Positions 23,601-32,721 of a DNA stretch of 64,000 bases are shown here, piece after piece (position 1 is the stretch's first letter; each line of letters starts with the position of its first letter). Made by a program: the position numbers and the translations under genes. Under the pieces are notes generated by a model, which ran no database searches, was not told the DNA's origin, and saw only the letters and a list, made by a program, of their open reading frames with translations. Origin of the DNA: Heliocidaris erythrogramma (Eukaryota > Echinodermata > Echinoidea > Camarodonta > Echinometridae); the NCBI GenBank assembly GCA_025617745.1, contig CM046867.1:25102705-25166704 (forward strand). The letters are read 5' to 3'.

Positions 23601-25890
23601 ACACATTTCCATTGTGTATAAAGACAACCTGTCATTTTGCAAACTTGTGTTGTACAGGACTATGGGTTTCCAGGCCTGGGTCATTTAGAAAATTGTTGGA
23701 AGGTATTCACACACATAATTAAGTTGGCTTTATTTTTTGGATGGACTAGCAACAATTAATCTTCTATGTCTGAATATTATATATATATATATACATATGT
23801 AGGTATGTGTGTAGGGAGGGGGAAGAGAACTATGCTTGCTTTTATACATATTTAGCACCACGAATGTCAAAGTAGTTCCTACACTACTTATGGTATCATA
23901 AGAACTATGACATAATCTCTTTTAATACTAGTATAATGTCTATCATATTATTTGGTATATGGACATTAACCTCTTCTGGGCCAAGAGCAGCAAATCCCAT
24001 CCAAGAACATATCAATAATTAAGATTAATTAATGTTTGGACTAAGAATAACTAGATTTTCTTTCCTGAACCAAAAAACAAGATTATTATATGTGGAGATT
24101 GTTCCGAAGGAAGACGTATTAAGCCTGATATGATTATGAAACCCTAAATTGAACTTGACATTTAATGCTTGAAATTTATCTAATCATTTATGGGAAATAT
24201 TCATCAGGGATTAAAAGAAGGGATTAAAAGAAGGGATTAAAAGAAGGGATTAAAAGTAGGGATTAACCTGCCAATACATACAAACACGTAATATTCTAGA
24301 AAATACATCATATTACCTTTCAAATCATGTCAAGAAATTTTGGTGATGAGACTACATGTACATTACTAAATGACACACTGGTCGAGACTAAGATTAATCT
24401 TGCAAACAAATTCACTGAAATGTACCGACGAGTTTGGAGTACGTGAACATTTTGGTTTCCCTGTTCTAAATATGGCAATAAATGAATTCTCAAAAACTAC
24501 AAATATTCCAAAATGTGATTTACAACATGAACCAAAGTCATGTTTTATGGATTTTTAAAATTTAAATTCAGTACCATCAACATAAAAAGAAAGCAAAATA
24601 GTGCTTCTCACCTGTATCCGTGAGTCTCTCTGGTACTGTGACTTCCAAGTCTGAAATGTTTATATCTGACATGGCAGCAATAACCTGTATAAATAACATT
24701 GTAAGATATACTTCTTATATTTCCTATTTAGCCTCTTCAAGGGAAAAACCATCTTGATATCAAATTGAGCATCTTGCCTGAAACTATTGGAACTTTAACT
24801 TCCCTGACATTCTATTCAAATGGGCAGCAATTTTTACATAATATGCTACAATTCCTGTCTTTGAACTTGACTTACACTCAGTCTAGACCCAGACCTCAAA
24901 GTCATTAAGATCTTAGTTAAATCTTATAAGGAATAAGAAAGTTGTGGAATAACATTTAGTTATTAGCTCGGTTTTGACATTCAAACTTGAATAATTCTTA
25001 GTGTGCATTGTAGGTGAGATGAACTAAAGAAATTTTCCATCATAAGTATGCTGTTCAGCCCCCTGTTCAGACATAAAATGTTTATACCTAAACTCGATAA
25101 AGAAACGTTGTATAAAATTTTCATTGTATAGCCTACGGACTGTTCAGACACAATCTCGACCGATTAGAAAAAACATTATATAAATGCATGTTGTTATGGT
25201 CGCCGGTAACCCCTACCTGGCCCTCATCCACGGAGCGCGCACAATTTGACTTTCGATCTTCGTATCTAGTTGCTGACTTTGTTTTCTTCGTTTTTCATAC
25301 AAACTGTCTGAAAATTACTTAAATCGTATTTTAAACACAGATGCTGTTTATTCTGAGTTATACTTACTTTGCCTGAAATCTCAGACTCTGGTCCGACTCG
25401 GCTATAGTAGCTCAGAAATGAGAGGTAAGGTCACATTTCGCGCGCTCACGTTAAGCCCCGTACAGTTTAATACTGTTCTATGGTCGCCATACGTTCAGAC
25501 ACACACGGAAAGGTGATTCGTTAGCGAGTTCTAGTTCAAAACGATGCTCTGACCCTAGTTTCATTATACGACATTTCGTTACACGACGTTTCATTAGTCA
25601 GCGTTCAGACACATAAATTCACTGTATAGCTATACCGTTTCGGTATAAAATTTTTGTGTCTGATAACACACTATACTACACAGTAATAGTTATTCAAGCT
25701 TTTATTCAAGCTCTGCAATTCAACCAATTTATTTTCTACTTAAAAAAAGTTAGATACTTTGAAATTAGATCTTAATACTAACTTGTGCTGCCTGTTTCAG
25801 TTGGGAATGCAGTGTTGTCTTCTGCAGTTCCTTGACTATCTGAGGTAGTATTACACCTACATCACCTGAGGAATACTTGCTCTCTGTCAT
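802..25890 (-). CDS. Unidentified six-exon protein-coding gene (about 218 aa)
   Basis: Joining 25890-25783, 24684-24612, 14480-14359, 6063-5989, 4687-4544 and 936-802 on the minus strand gives one continuous 219-codon frame including TAA. All introns start GT and end AG, and phases match: only the second junction splits a codon (a glycine). The start is ATG at 25890-25888, in context ACACAATGA, because the non-coding first exon (34391 upward) would bring an upstream stop if joined directly. The product begins MTESKYSSGDVGVILPQIVK and ends HQYQFLPEEC. It looks soluble and mostly helical (ILPQIVKELQKT, ALTHIGLTDMKDLAFCLRHLEQ), with no signal peptide or clear membrane segment. A histidine- and proline-rich stretch (YKPMPHPDAPPE) lies in exon 3. 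I cannot name a family. Missed exons inside the long introns remain possible. Confidence 0.6.
937..4543. other. Last intron: one MITE, otherwise AT-rich
   Basis: Holds the 13-bp-TIR element at 1850-2038 and a doubtful short coding-like patch near 3000-3260 (ATGGCACGAAAAAGAGAC... then an open run ending SSFQKA*). The rest has (TAG/TAT)n traces and nothing I can assign. Confidence 0.4.
1850..2038. mobile_element. Small non-autonomous DNA transposon (MITE), 189 bp
   Basis: Perfect 13-bp terminal inverted repeats: gtgcgtttatgct at the left and agcataaacgcac at the right. It has no coding capacity. The target duplication is not clear from the flanks. Confidence 0.6.
4544..4687 (-). CDS. Coding exon 5 of the unidentified gene (48 codons)
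   Basis: On the minus strand a pyrimidine-rich tract ends CCCAGAGAG, then ACC CTC TTC TGT. The frame reads TLFCFRTVIMALTHIGLTDM, continues to SFRFE, and is followed by the donor GTGAATC. Three AGs overlap at the acceptor; the third keeps phase 0 with the previous exon. The peptide is amphipathic and helical in appearance. Confidence 0.6.
4688..5988. other. Intron 4, no gene seen
   Basis: AT-rich sequence with a T-run near 5080, a GA-rich patch near 5636-5660 and an (AC)n microsatellite at 5772-5791. Nothing else recognised. Confidence 0.4.
5772..5791. repeat. (AC)n microsatellite
   Basis: Uninterrupted AC dinucleotides. Confidence 0.9.
5989..6063 (-). CDS. Coding exon 4 of the unidentified gene (25 codons)
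   Basis: Acceptor CATGTCTTCCACAG, then TCT ACT TGG GAG, and donor AAAG|GTAATTG. The frame is STWEKRILKSLNSMCTELSI then PLARK, phase 0 at both ends. It fits between exon 3 (ending RRAQ) and exon 5 (starting TLFCF). Confidence 0.6.
6285..6750. repeat. Three diverged tandem units of about 190 bp
   Basis: Each unit carries an ACGAGCC/TGAGCCATTATCTTTCTCTC-like block, a TTTGCGCAGGAA block and GTGCAGTATTGCATCCAAAT. The first two are nearly complete (about 6285-6480 and 6485-6660). The third (6665-6750) is truncated by the next duplication. Confidence 0.65.
6757..7402. repeat. Tandem direct duplication, unit about 320-327 bp
   Basis: The block starting GTATCATATGAATTAAACAG at 6757 recurs at 7084 (offset 327). 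It continues through a poly-C/(AC)n run to GACTAGCCGCC. The two copies differ at a few bases and in the length of the C run. The second copy runs into the left arm of the foldback at 7313. Confidence 0.8.
7313..7909. mobile_element. Foldback element, about 600 bp, centre near 7611
   Basis: The left arm begins TAGTACTAGCCTTTTGACAA and the right arm ends with its diverged reverse complement (TTGTCAAAAGGCTACTACA). Further pairs match inward: CTCGTGACTTGGC with GCCAAGTCACGAG, and CTATCGAGCGAC with GTCGCTCGATCGCG. No ORF is credible. The 6757-7402 duplication reuses its left end. Confidence 0.55.
7967..8104 (+). mobile_element. MITE family A, copy 1 (138 bp)
   Basis: Terminal inverted repeats of about 35 bp: GGGGAGCGTTTCATCAAG at the left and CTTGATGAAACGCTCCCC at the right. 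The core contains CTCAGCCAATTAGATGCAAG. A second copy lies in the opposite orientation at 16004. Confidence 0.75.
8571..8599. repeat. (AAT)n microsatellite
   Basis: About nine AAT/ATA units. Confidence 0.9.
8770..9950. mobile_element. Patchwork of GTGACGG-terminated element fragments
   Basis: AAGTGACGGCT occurs at about 8771 and 9016, its complement AGCCGTCACTT at about 9182, and CGTCACTTTGTGAAAACAG at about 9939. These look like TIR ends of one small DNA-transposon family in several states of decay. Boundaries are uncertain. Confidence 0.35.
9648..9845. repeat. Foldback palindrome with GC-rich tip
   Basis: AGATATATTGACTG, GAGGCACAGTTGTTT and GGGACCTTACATACTGCTG on the left are mirrored on the right (AAACAACTATGCCTC, CAGTCAATATATCT). 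The arms meet at GGCGGCGCGGCG near 9751. Confidence 0.65.
9960..12180. other. Intron 3 stretch, AT-rich with (CT)n and poly-C
   Basis: Microsatellite-rich: (CT)n about 10656-10676, poly-C followed by (CT)n about 10882-10914, and a 23-base C run at 11612-11634 followed by (CT)n. Open frames here come from these low-complexity tracts. Nothing else seen. Confidence 0.5.
12189..12325. repeat. Minisatellite, 45-bp unit, three copies
   Basis: GCATACTGTATTCAGTAGCG...TTAGCCTATG repeats three times with one to three changes per unit. Confidence 0.9.
12670..12870. repeat. Minisatellite of about 33 bp carrying AAGGTCA
   Basis: CTATTCGTAAAGGTCACACA recurs three times (about 12671, 12704 and 12737). A degenerate fourth copy, CTATTCCGTCAAGGTCACAA, lies near 12830. 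Each unit holds an AGGTCA nuclear-receptor half-site. Confidence 0.8.
12900..14358. other. Intron 3 remainder, nothing recognised
   Basis: AT-rich, with no repeat boundary and no coding frame with splice sites. Confidence 0.4.
14359..14480 (-). CDS. Coding exon 3 of the unidentified gene (122 nt)
   Basis: Acceptor CTTCTTCCACTAG, then GA TGG GAG CAA, and donor GCACAG|GTTAGAAATC. Two leading bases complete the glycine begun in exon 2. The frame is WEQKLHNAVYRHLRHYKPMP then HPDAPPEQMKESLAYIRRAQ. This is the most protein-like stretch in the left half and the anchor of the gene model. Confidence 0.7.
14638..15214. mobile_element. Non-autonomous element with TATGCCTCCGCC termini, 577 bp
   Basis: TIRs TATGCCTCCGCC and GGCGGAGGCATA. 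The inside contains two related blocks of TGACCTTTGAYNTTGACCTA-like sequence and the phrase TATGGTGATACAT twice. A GCACCACCTTCGGTGG hairpin sits at the right end. There is a perfect DR1-type site at 15039-15051. No ORF. Confidence 0.65.
16004..16141 (-). mobile_element. MITE family A, copy 2 (138 bp, inverted)
   Basis: Same TIRs as the element at 7967. The internal unique part is inverted relative to that copy (CTGATTGGCCGAGAGCAAAT). Confidence 0.75.
16142..17965. other. Intron 2 stretch with a tandem-rich repeat and (TA)n
   Basis: 16951-17285 is related to 4066-4200 (GCTACTTTCATACGGGACT, GAAACTTTAAGT). It ends with AACTACAAGAT repeated three times near 17243-17270. (TA)n lies at 17633-17688. 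No gene seen. Confidence 0.45.
17970..18165. repeat. Minisatellite, about 67-bp unit, three copies
   Basis: TAATTTGAGTGCTTA..., followed by CCCTTATGCAATGACACCAT, occurs three times in tandem. Confidence 0.85.
18438..18765. mobile_element. Truncated echinoderm-type MITE end
   Basis: AAAGGCCAAGTCCACACTAA, GTTGATTTGAATAAATAGAG, GAAATTGGATGTAAAATAAG and ATGCAAATGAGTGA match, from memory, a family common in echinoderm genomes with long terminal inverted repeats. Only one end is visible here. Confidence 0.45.
19182..19475 (-). other. Isolated 97-codon open frame, possible exon or repeat
   Basis: An acceptor-like TTTTCATTTCCATTGCAG precedes VPFQYKACPFFTPNIGKTLT. A donor-like GAAG|GTATCA ends it near 19200. 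It cannot fit the surrounding gene in phase. The sequence about 100 bp to the left (CAGTGCGTCCCAGAAGAAAC, 19085) resembles a transposon end, and GAGCAGCAGCATTTTGAAA recurs nearby at 19543-19562. It is more likely part of a repeat than a gene. Confidence 0.25.
20067..21151. mobile_element. hAT-like non-autonomous element containing a LINE 3' end
   Basis: The left end CCCTGGGTTCTTAAT and the right end ATAAGAACAGGGG are inverted repeats. GC-rich GGCCAC/GGGCCGC words lie just inside each end, as in Charlie-type hAT relics. The flanks share TAGGCT, which fits an eroded 8-bp target duplication. About 20470-20935 looks like a separate insertion. Confidence 0.45.
20470..20935 (+). mobile_element. LINE 3' UTR fragment (CR1/L2-like)
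   Basis: T- and CT-rich sequence ending in GTTAATGTTAATTTGAATTTGAATTGAATTGAA. A short (TTGAA)n-type tail is typical of CR1/L2-type LINE 3' ends. No reverse-transcriptase coding remains. Confidence 0.4.
21385..21452. repeat. Minisatellite, 26-27-bp unit, three copies
   Basis: GGTAAGAATATAATCAAATA repeated with a TGTGT linker. Confidence 0.85.
21905..22440. mobile_element. GC-rich repeat with related imperfect ends
   Basis: TGGTCATAACTGATCATGCA at the left, TGGTCACAACCGGTCGTGCA internally (about 22004) and TGCACGATCGGTCGTGACCA at the right are versions of one motif, the last inverted. The 167-codon frame inside matches no protein pattern I know and is probably incidental. Confidence 0.4.
22441..24611. 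other. Intron 2 remainder, no gene seen
   Basis: AT-rich. There is a (TA)n patch near 23779 and a 14-bp minisatellite, GGGATTAAAAGAA, about 24211-24268 (four to five units). Nothing else recognised. Confidence 0.4.
24612..24684 (-). CDS. Coding exon 2 of the unidentified gene (73 nt)
   Basis: Acceptor TTATTTATACAG, then GTT ATT GCT GCC, and donor ACAG|GTGAGAAGC. The frame is VIAAMSDINISDLEVTVPER then LTDT, with the last base beginning a glycine. The GTGAGA donor is strong. Confidence 0.65.
25064..25665. mobile_element. Intronic DNA-transposon relic, about 600 bp
   Basis: The left end CAGACATAAAATGTTTATACC and the right-end complement CAGACACAAAAATTTTATACC form diverged TIRs. GTTCAGACAC recurs internally at about 25142, 25494 and 25606. 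No ORF. Confidence 0.45.
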
Positions 25891-25917
25891 TGTGTATTCT
25901 ATGCTTTGACACCCTGT
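25783..25917 (-). CDS. Exon with the probable start codon (exon 1 of the coding part)
   Basis: Acceptor GATTTACAG|ACAGGG and donor GCACAA|GTTAGTATT. The whole exon is open in the coding frame (45 codons). The ATG at 25890-25888 is placed by an A at -3 and by the stop created upstream if the 34.4-kb exon is joined directly. From ATG the frame is MTESKYSSGDVGVILPQIVK then ELQKTTLHSQLKQAAQ. If another exon precedes it, translation could start farther upstream. Confidence 0.6.
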
Positions 25918-26427
25918 CTGTAAATCAAGCGCAAAAAGACATTATATATAGCTGTTTCATATGGGAAGAAAGTGAACTGGAATAATACAGGGTATATTCA
26001 CATTTATTGACAGTGTTGGATGCGCAAAAAAAATCTCCAAATAAACTAGGTATTTATTATTGGGGATAATTTCCCAATCATGCCAATTATGCTCAACTCA
26101 AACACGTCTAGCAAATGACTATTAGAAGGTGAATACACATACATTTTAAAACCTATTGCAATAGGGCAGCAGAGCTCAGTACAGTAATTGCTGGCTTTCC
26201 ACCAGGGGCGGTGATCCAGGGGGGATGGGGGTGGGTGGGGTGGGTAGTACATGTAGGTCCACGGTTTTACAATAGACAATGCCTAATAGAACTTATTGCC
26301 GGGTCAACAATTCAGGAAGAATGAGGGATGCCTCTCCCTGGAATTTTCGAGTGATCTTCCCTGCAAATTAGAAATACCTGCTCTAGTTTTTTTGAATAAA
26401 TGGCCATTTAACACTTGGATTTGCCTA

Positions 26428-27091
26428 TATGTGACCCGCCGCCTCAAAACCTACAATAAGTCGCACAGACCACAACGTAGCAACCAGCCCAAAATAGTAA
26501 ATTTGCTTGGATCAGTCGATTTTCTGTTTTTGATAGAAATGAGTAGTTTCATTATCATTCTATCATGTCTCAAGTTTGTGAGTCGTAATTCGACATAGAA
26601 ATATGTTTTTGTGGCATTTTAAAATGACTCCTTTTTTTTCACCTGTCGAGCTAATGAATGTTTGGAGAGCTTTTGTAATACTTTCATTCAATGCCAAATT
26701 ACTACTTTACCTCCAAAGGTATTAAATTGATTTTTGGAGTGAGTAATGAATAGGTCCTCCTGGAGCAGTGTGCCAAAATTCAGCTTAATCTGATAAGCCC
26801 TTCATACCGGTTGCTATGGCCATTTGAATACCCAGTTTTACTTGGGCGCACACAGCGAGCGAAGGTTTAGCACTCTTTTGTTCCGAACTTAAATGGCCAT
26901 TTTCTCTGAATAGGAGTTATTGATTGCTTGTTACATACTGATTCTAAATGCGATATTTAAAGGTGTTATCATTGAGTAAACTAGGCAAGTGATATATTGG
27001 AAAGCTGAGAATCTCTACTTTCAGAAAATGTGTAAAACAAAAAAAATAATTGTGGCGACTTATTGTAGGTTTTGAGGTGTCGGGTCACATA
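26428..27091. mobile_element. DNA transposon without ORF, 664 bp, 37-bp TIRs
   Basis: TATGTGACCCGCCGCCTCAA... at the left and ...TTGAGGTGTCGGGTCACATA at the right pair over about 37 bases (AAACCTACAATAAGTCGC with GCGACTTATTGTAGGTTT). The inside is AT-rich and non-coding. Confidence 0.7.
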
Positions 27092-29100
27092 TTATCGAAA
27101 GCACTCAAAAATTTAGTAAAAAGCTGTTCCAAACTGCAAAATTTTCTCATAATTTACATTAGAATCCACCAAAATGCAAAGTTTATATGTACAATCTACT
27201 GTAAATGCAAAATCTTTTTTCTCTCTTTTTTTTTTCTTCTGGTCGCTAGTCACATCCCCCTGGCCGTGACAAGAAATCACCGCCCCTGCTTTATACCGCC
27301 CTCTCATATTGAGAGTGTTTTTGTGATACGGAGCTGTAAAAAAAACATGTACAGGAATTGCATACACTGGTTGTTGTACATGAACATCATAGAGGTTAGT
27401 AAATTATGTTGTCATATGTGTTTTTTGCCATGACTATAATTGTTTGGGAGCTCAAATAACCGTGTCCGTATACGGAACTAATACGTGTTGACATCAACAT
27501 TCTGAGTCACATAATAAAGTGTTGGTATTGTGCTAGCACTGGGGGATAAATCTTTAATTTTGGGGAACACACACACAAAAAAAAGACAGGTGCATTATGC
27601 GGCAAAATTTCATACTTTTAGTAACTGAACTAAAATCAGCAAAGTTATCAAGAATACATGTATGGCAATATCTATTAATATAATACCGTAAGGATTTGGG
27701 GTCTTTTCTTTGGTTTGAATACCGGTCGGCACCTCCCCTGACTCTTATGGGGGTTAAGAAAAAATAAATCGAGGCAGTCCTCCCAAGACCAACGTAAGGG
27801 GGCCCGTGTGTGATCCCCCGAAAAGAACAGAGCCCTAAACAAATTTTATTTGAATTGTTTCATTCTTTACAAGGGGCAGCCAATGCATGTCATGCTTTCA
27901 TAGCCATTCCCTATTAAGTATTAAAGAACCATATAGAAACAAGGCAAGATCAAATCGTTCCTCAAAAAGGGTGAGAATCCTGGATGTGAACTTTGAGGTC
28001 ATAGGTTGCCCACGTGCCATATAGGGTCGACATATATATTACATACATACTTGGGCCACTCGTAATTATCAGATCTAAAACAATCATAATTTAGTATTCA
28101 TCAAGATTTAGGTATTTTCTTCAAAATTCATTCAGAATTCATTCAGGATTTGGATGAATAACACATACTCGCATGTCGTACATACTTCTTGGTAAAAAAT
28201 ATGTGCTTTACCCAAAAAATATGCCATATGTTTGTTTGGGTTTTTCCATTTGAAGCTACATGTACATGTATTGTGACAAATATGACGATTAATCATAAAC
28301 ATAGTTAGCGCCCGTGGATGCCCACGGGCTGCTTCCACTAGTATATACTGTAAAAAGTGTAATCCTCAGAAATAGAGTAAAGGAGGAAGTTTCTTGTCAC
28401 AAAAGAGAAAATCCAATTTTAGGACCATTTCTGTCAGAATTATTTTTAATTCTTACTCACAACATGGAAGTCCATATTGAATTGCATCAATTTTAAAAAA
28501 GAATGCTGAAAATTTATAGCACTACAGCACTTGTAAGAGGTTTTTCAGAATAGCAGAGGTACCTTTCGGCCACGTGTACAAACTGAATGGAGGGTTGGCA
28601 CGTATGTTTAGCGCGAACTAAGTCACTCCTGCAATGCATGAGGTCCAAATGTAACAGTATTGACCTCATTTCCGATGAAGTGCTTGCTGGAGAGCATGTA
28701 TTTAGCACTCACATGTATAAAACCAATGGGACAAAAATTCAAAATATTTTTGAAATTACTGAACTTTAATTTAGGCAATCAAAAATTCAACTCATAAATT
28801 GAAGGGCTAAATTATATCAGTTCTGTAATTTTCTTCAGATTCTAAGCTAAAAATCAAGTATTAAACCGAATAAATCCCCACCAAATTCTCTGTTGCGTCT
28901 TGCTTCTCTTGTCTTCATGCATCATCCTATAGTTTCAACTAGACCACCAAAAATCGCGCACGCAAAAATTAATCTGCAGTGGTGTTTGAAGTTGGTGAGA
29001 TGTATGACCGGGTGAGTACACACGCAATATAATTAGTATTCCCTACTCAAACACATATAAGGTTAAGATAACCTCGTACTCCATACATGTTATACGGTTA
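27092..29100. other. Intron 1 stretch, nothing firmly recognised
   Basis: Contains a GCCCGTGGATGCCCACGGGC hairpin at 28310-28329. A block near 28970-29020 (GCAGTGGTGTTTGAAGTTGG) resembles the outer part of the 691-bp units at 31.1 and 32.0 kb. Confidence 0.35.
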
Positions 29101-29204
29101 GATTTCAATGCCTACCATCTTTGAACCTCCCTCATGTTATTTGTGGAATTTTTCCTTTTCTTGAGGACTCTTACATTTTCAATGTTCCCAAAATTACCCC
29201 CAGA

Positions 29205-29464
29205 GATCGATGTGCGCTTGCGATCCCGAGTTTCTTTGTGGACAAAAATGTTATTGGCCGATTTTAGTCTAAGACATTGGCGGTATGTAAACAACACGCG
29301 ATCGCGAAACAAATCGGCGGGGATTTCTCCGGTTTTGGACATGATCTTGACTTTGGATTTTGCTGGAAATATCAAAAGTTCTTCCTAACGGCCATTTGAG
29401 GTAGGAGTGAGATTTTTAAGGGCTGAATTTGAAAGCAAGTATTTAAAATATTTATCTTATTTTG
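29205..29464 (+). repeat. Unit B, copy 1
   Basis: About 260 bp starting ATCGATGTGCGCTTGCGATC and ending AAATATTTATCTTATTT. It has many CpG sites (ACACGCGATCGCGAAAC) and a consensus splice donor GAG|GTAGGAGTGAG at 29400/29401. It recurs at 30553 (same strand), 31209 and 32091 (opposite strand). Confidence 0.8.
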
Positions 29465-29998
29465 CATGCATATATTGTATTTGTCAATATGACCACTGTT
29501 TGTGGTGTGGGTATGGTGGGGCCTCATGAGTATGCCAAATTTTGAATTTTCGATCCCCCCAAAACAAGGATTAAGAGCTCAAACGCGATGTTCAACTGAG
29601 TCGCACATTTTCACAAAATGTCTGTGTGTTGATCAACAGCGTGTGATGTGCATGTGACATGATTCAATGTGTGTAATGTGTAACGCATGTTGTGTGTCTG
29701 TGTATTGTAAAAGCTGTTATTTTCGCTTACAGATATTTCCACGAATGGCAAGGTCTCAGACGATTTCACGAGATGATGTTTTCGCATTTAGCCAAGTGAT
29801 CAAAAATATTGTACATACATGTAAGGTTTAGCAGTTTTCTTTATTAAAAGGAGAATGAAACTCAACACACATTAGCTGATAATCATGTGGAAAATTGCCA
29901 GCCTGCTCAAAATAGCTTGAAAATACTCCTATTTGATTACTCAGCAAGGAGAACAATCTCTCTAAAGTGTGCAGATTCCTGGCTAGATATTATGCTAT

Positions 29999-30128
29999 GG
30001 GGGCTGCCATTTTGTAAAACTGTGATGTCATAGTCGTACATGTCCATTTACCTGTACACAATGGATATGAAGTTGCATAATGATAGCTTTCGTATAACCA
30101 AAGCCATCAATACAAAATGGCAGCCATC
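29999..30128. repeat. Short inverted repeat
   Basis: GGGGGCTGCCATTTTGTA (29999) is mirrored by TACAAAATGGCAGCC (30111), suggesting a small MITE. Confidence 0.4.
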
Positions 30129-30552
30129 TTGGTACCCCAGCATCTTGCACAGGTGATATCTGTGAGCAGTTGTATGTAGGTATTTGTCACTTCTTTGAAG
30201 AAATCTTGACAAACCTTTGTCTGACCAAGCAACAACTTATGCATAAAAAATAAACTGCCCCACCTATGAAACAGCTGAACCAAATATCTTGACACAAATA
30301 GGTAATATATGACAGGATAAAAGAATCTTCATTTGAATTCACATGACTACAAAAATGGTTTATTGTGAGAAAATCCAGTGTCATGCATTCCACAGGTGAT
30401 CATGAGTGTCATCGTAGCTAGTACACAGGTCAGTGGGTATCTCACAAATAGCACTGCTCTTACTTTGTAAAGAAAATGGCAGCCCCCATGGGAAATTGTC
30501 CAGCAAAGAAACTGCAAATTTTTGAGACATTGTTCTTCTTCTTAAATAATCA

Positions 30553-30824
30553 GATGTGCGCTTGCGATCCCGAGTTTCTTCATGGACAAAAATTTTATTG
30601 GCCGATTTTAGTCTAAGACATCGGCGGTATGAAAACAACACGCGATCGCAAAACAATAGGCGGGGATTTCTTCGGTTTTGGACATGATTTTGACTTTGGA
30701 TTTTGCTGGAAATATCAAAAGTTCTTCCTCACGGCCATTCTGAGGTAGGACTAGGACTACATCCGGAGTGAGATTTTTAAGGGCTGAATTTGAAAGTAAG
30801 TATTTAAAATATTTATCTTATTTC
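30553..30824 (+). repeat. Unit B, copy 2
   Basis: As copy 1, with a 15-20-base insertion after GAGGTAGGA and a C run at its end. It is diverged at the donor. Confidence 0.75.
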
Positions 30825-30969
30825 CCCCCCCCCCATACATTTAGGGCTATTAATAGCTAATATGCCCAGTAATCCTCAAATTGGCAAGAATCCTACCTAG
30901 GATATCAAAAAAAGAGCAGAACGGAGGTAGATAGGATTTGTAGTGCAGCAAGATCATTCGCTGTCAATT

Positions 30970-31070
30970 GCTCGTGGTCTAGTGGTAAATGTGTCCGGTC
31001 TTGTCGGAGTATTCTCTTTCTACACTGCACTCGCGTTTAAGGTCCCGGGTTCGAATCCCGCTCTTTCTTG
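30970..31070 (+). other. tRNA-like sequence (pseudogene or SINE head)
   Basis: A-box-like TGGTCTAGTGGTA at about 30975 and a good B box, CGGGTTCGAATCCCG, at about 31047-31061. The spacer between the boxes is too long for a normal anticodon and variable arm. The candidate acceptor halves do not pair. It lies between unit B copies 2 and 3. Confidence 0.45.
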
Positions 31071-31140
31071 CTGATAATTTTTTTCAATTTCAGTTATGAA
31101 TCGATAACGATCGGATAGCGTTTATTCCGTTATAAATAAC

Positions 31141-31831
31141 CACTCACGGGTACATTACTGTAAAATAGTTGGTATTTTCTGTCGCATGTACTAAAGGTAT
31201 GGGGGGGAAAATAAGATAAATATTTTAAATACTTGCTTTCAAATTCAGCCCTTAAAAATCTCACTCCTACCTCAAATGGCCGTTAGGAAGAACTTTTGAT
31301 ATTTACAGCAAAATCCAAAGTCAAAATCTTGTCCAAAACCGGAGAAATCCCCGCCGATTTGTTTCGCGATCGCGTGTTGTTTACAAACTGCCGATGTCTT
31401 AGACTAAAATCGGCCAATATATTTTTTGTCCACGAAGAAACTCGGGATCGCAAGGGCACATCGATCTTTACGATCGCGCACACAGAAAATCGGAACTTTT
31501 CCGTGTACGCCATAGGGACCGAATTTTTGAGGACAAAACTCTTTTGGGGAGATGTCAGCGTCCGCGGCGACCAGGAAATGTACACAATGACTCCGATAGC
31601 TCGTTTCGCGAGAATCAACAGTAAATTACGGATTTCATTTTTGTAAATATCTTTTCCAACATTGGTGAGTTGAATTTGTTGTATTTCTTGGATATTTTGG
31701 GGTCGGTTTTTGAAAATTAAATGCCGATTTTGAGTGAATATTGGTGACTTTTGTGCAGTGGTGTTTTAAAAAGATGAGGTGTATGACTGCCTACATTATA
31801 CACACGAAGTATAGGAATGTAGCTATGAGTG
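31141..31831 (-). repeat. 691-bp direct repeat, copy 1 (contains unit B copy 3)
   Basis: Starts CACTCACGGGTACATTACTG and ends GTAGCTATGAGTG. Unit B lies inside at 31209-31465, inverted relative to the first two copies. Long frames on both strands reflect low divergence rather than a recognised protein. CACTCA and TGAGTG form 6-bp inverted ends. Confidence 0.8.
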
Positions 31832-32024
31832 TAAATAACTGAATTTCAACAATAAAAACCAAGAAACTTGACTAATTATTCACTAGTTCAGGCGGATTTA
31901 ATGGCGGCTGGGCATAATAATGACTTTGGCCACCTTTAGTACATGCGACAGAAAATACCACATATTTTTTGCATGCATATATCATAGTGGTCAATATGAC
32001 CACTATTCGTTGTGTGGGCCTAGC

Positions 32025-32715
32025 CACTCACGGGTACATTTCTGTAAAATAGTTGGTATTTTCTGTCGCATGTACTAAAGGTATGGGGGAAAAAATAAGA
32101 TAAATATTTTAAATACTTGCTTTCAAATTCAGCCCTTAAAAATCTCACTCCTACCTCAAATGGCCGTTAGGAAGAACTTTTGATATTTTCAGCAAAATCT
32201 AAAGTCAAAATCTTGTCCAAAACCGGAGAAATCCCCGCCGATTTGTTTCGCGATCGCGTGTTGTTTACAAACTGCCGATGTCTTAGACTAAAATCGGCCA
32301 ATACAATTTTTGTCCACGAAGAAACTCGGGATCGCAAGCGCACATCGATCTTTACGATCGCGCACACAGAAAATCGGAACTTTTCCGTGTACGCCATAGG
32401 GACCGAATTTTTGAGGACAAAACTCTTTTGGGGAGATGTCGGCGCCCGCGGCGACCAGGAAATGTACACAATGACTCCGATAGCTCGTTTCGCGAGAATC
32501 AACAGTAAATTACGGATTTGATTTTTGAAAATATCTTTTCCAACATTGGTGAGTTGAATTTATTGTATTTCTTGGATATTTTGGGGTCGGTTTTTGAAAA
32601 TTAAATGCCGATTTTGAGTGAATATTGGTGACTTTTGTGCAGTGGTGTTTTAAAAAGATGAGGTGTATGACTGCCTACATTATACACACGAAGTATAGGA
32701 ATGTAGCTATGAGTG
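32025..32715 (-). repeat. 691-bp direct repeat, copy 2 (contains unit B copy 4)
   Basis: Same length as copy 1, offset 884 bp, with few substitutions. It abuts the foldback that starts at 32722. Confidence 0.8.
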
Positions 32716-32721
32716 GGCCTA

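Noticed and set aside
26046..26279. 77-codon minus-strand frame as an upstream exon of the unidentified gene
   Set aside because: Proline run from a G-rich tract, with no acceptor/donor pair that keeps phase.
26296..26598. 100-codon frame as an exon
   Set aside because: It crosses the TIR of the transposon that starts at 26428 and has no splice sites.
30970..31070. Functional tRNA gene
   Set aside because: The B box is good, but the box spacing is too long and the acceptor arm does not pair.
31296..32521. Long frames on both strands in the 691-bp repeats as paired genes
   Set aside because: The same frames appear in both copies because the copies are nearly identical. Both strands are open and neither matches a known family.
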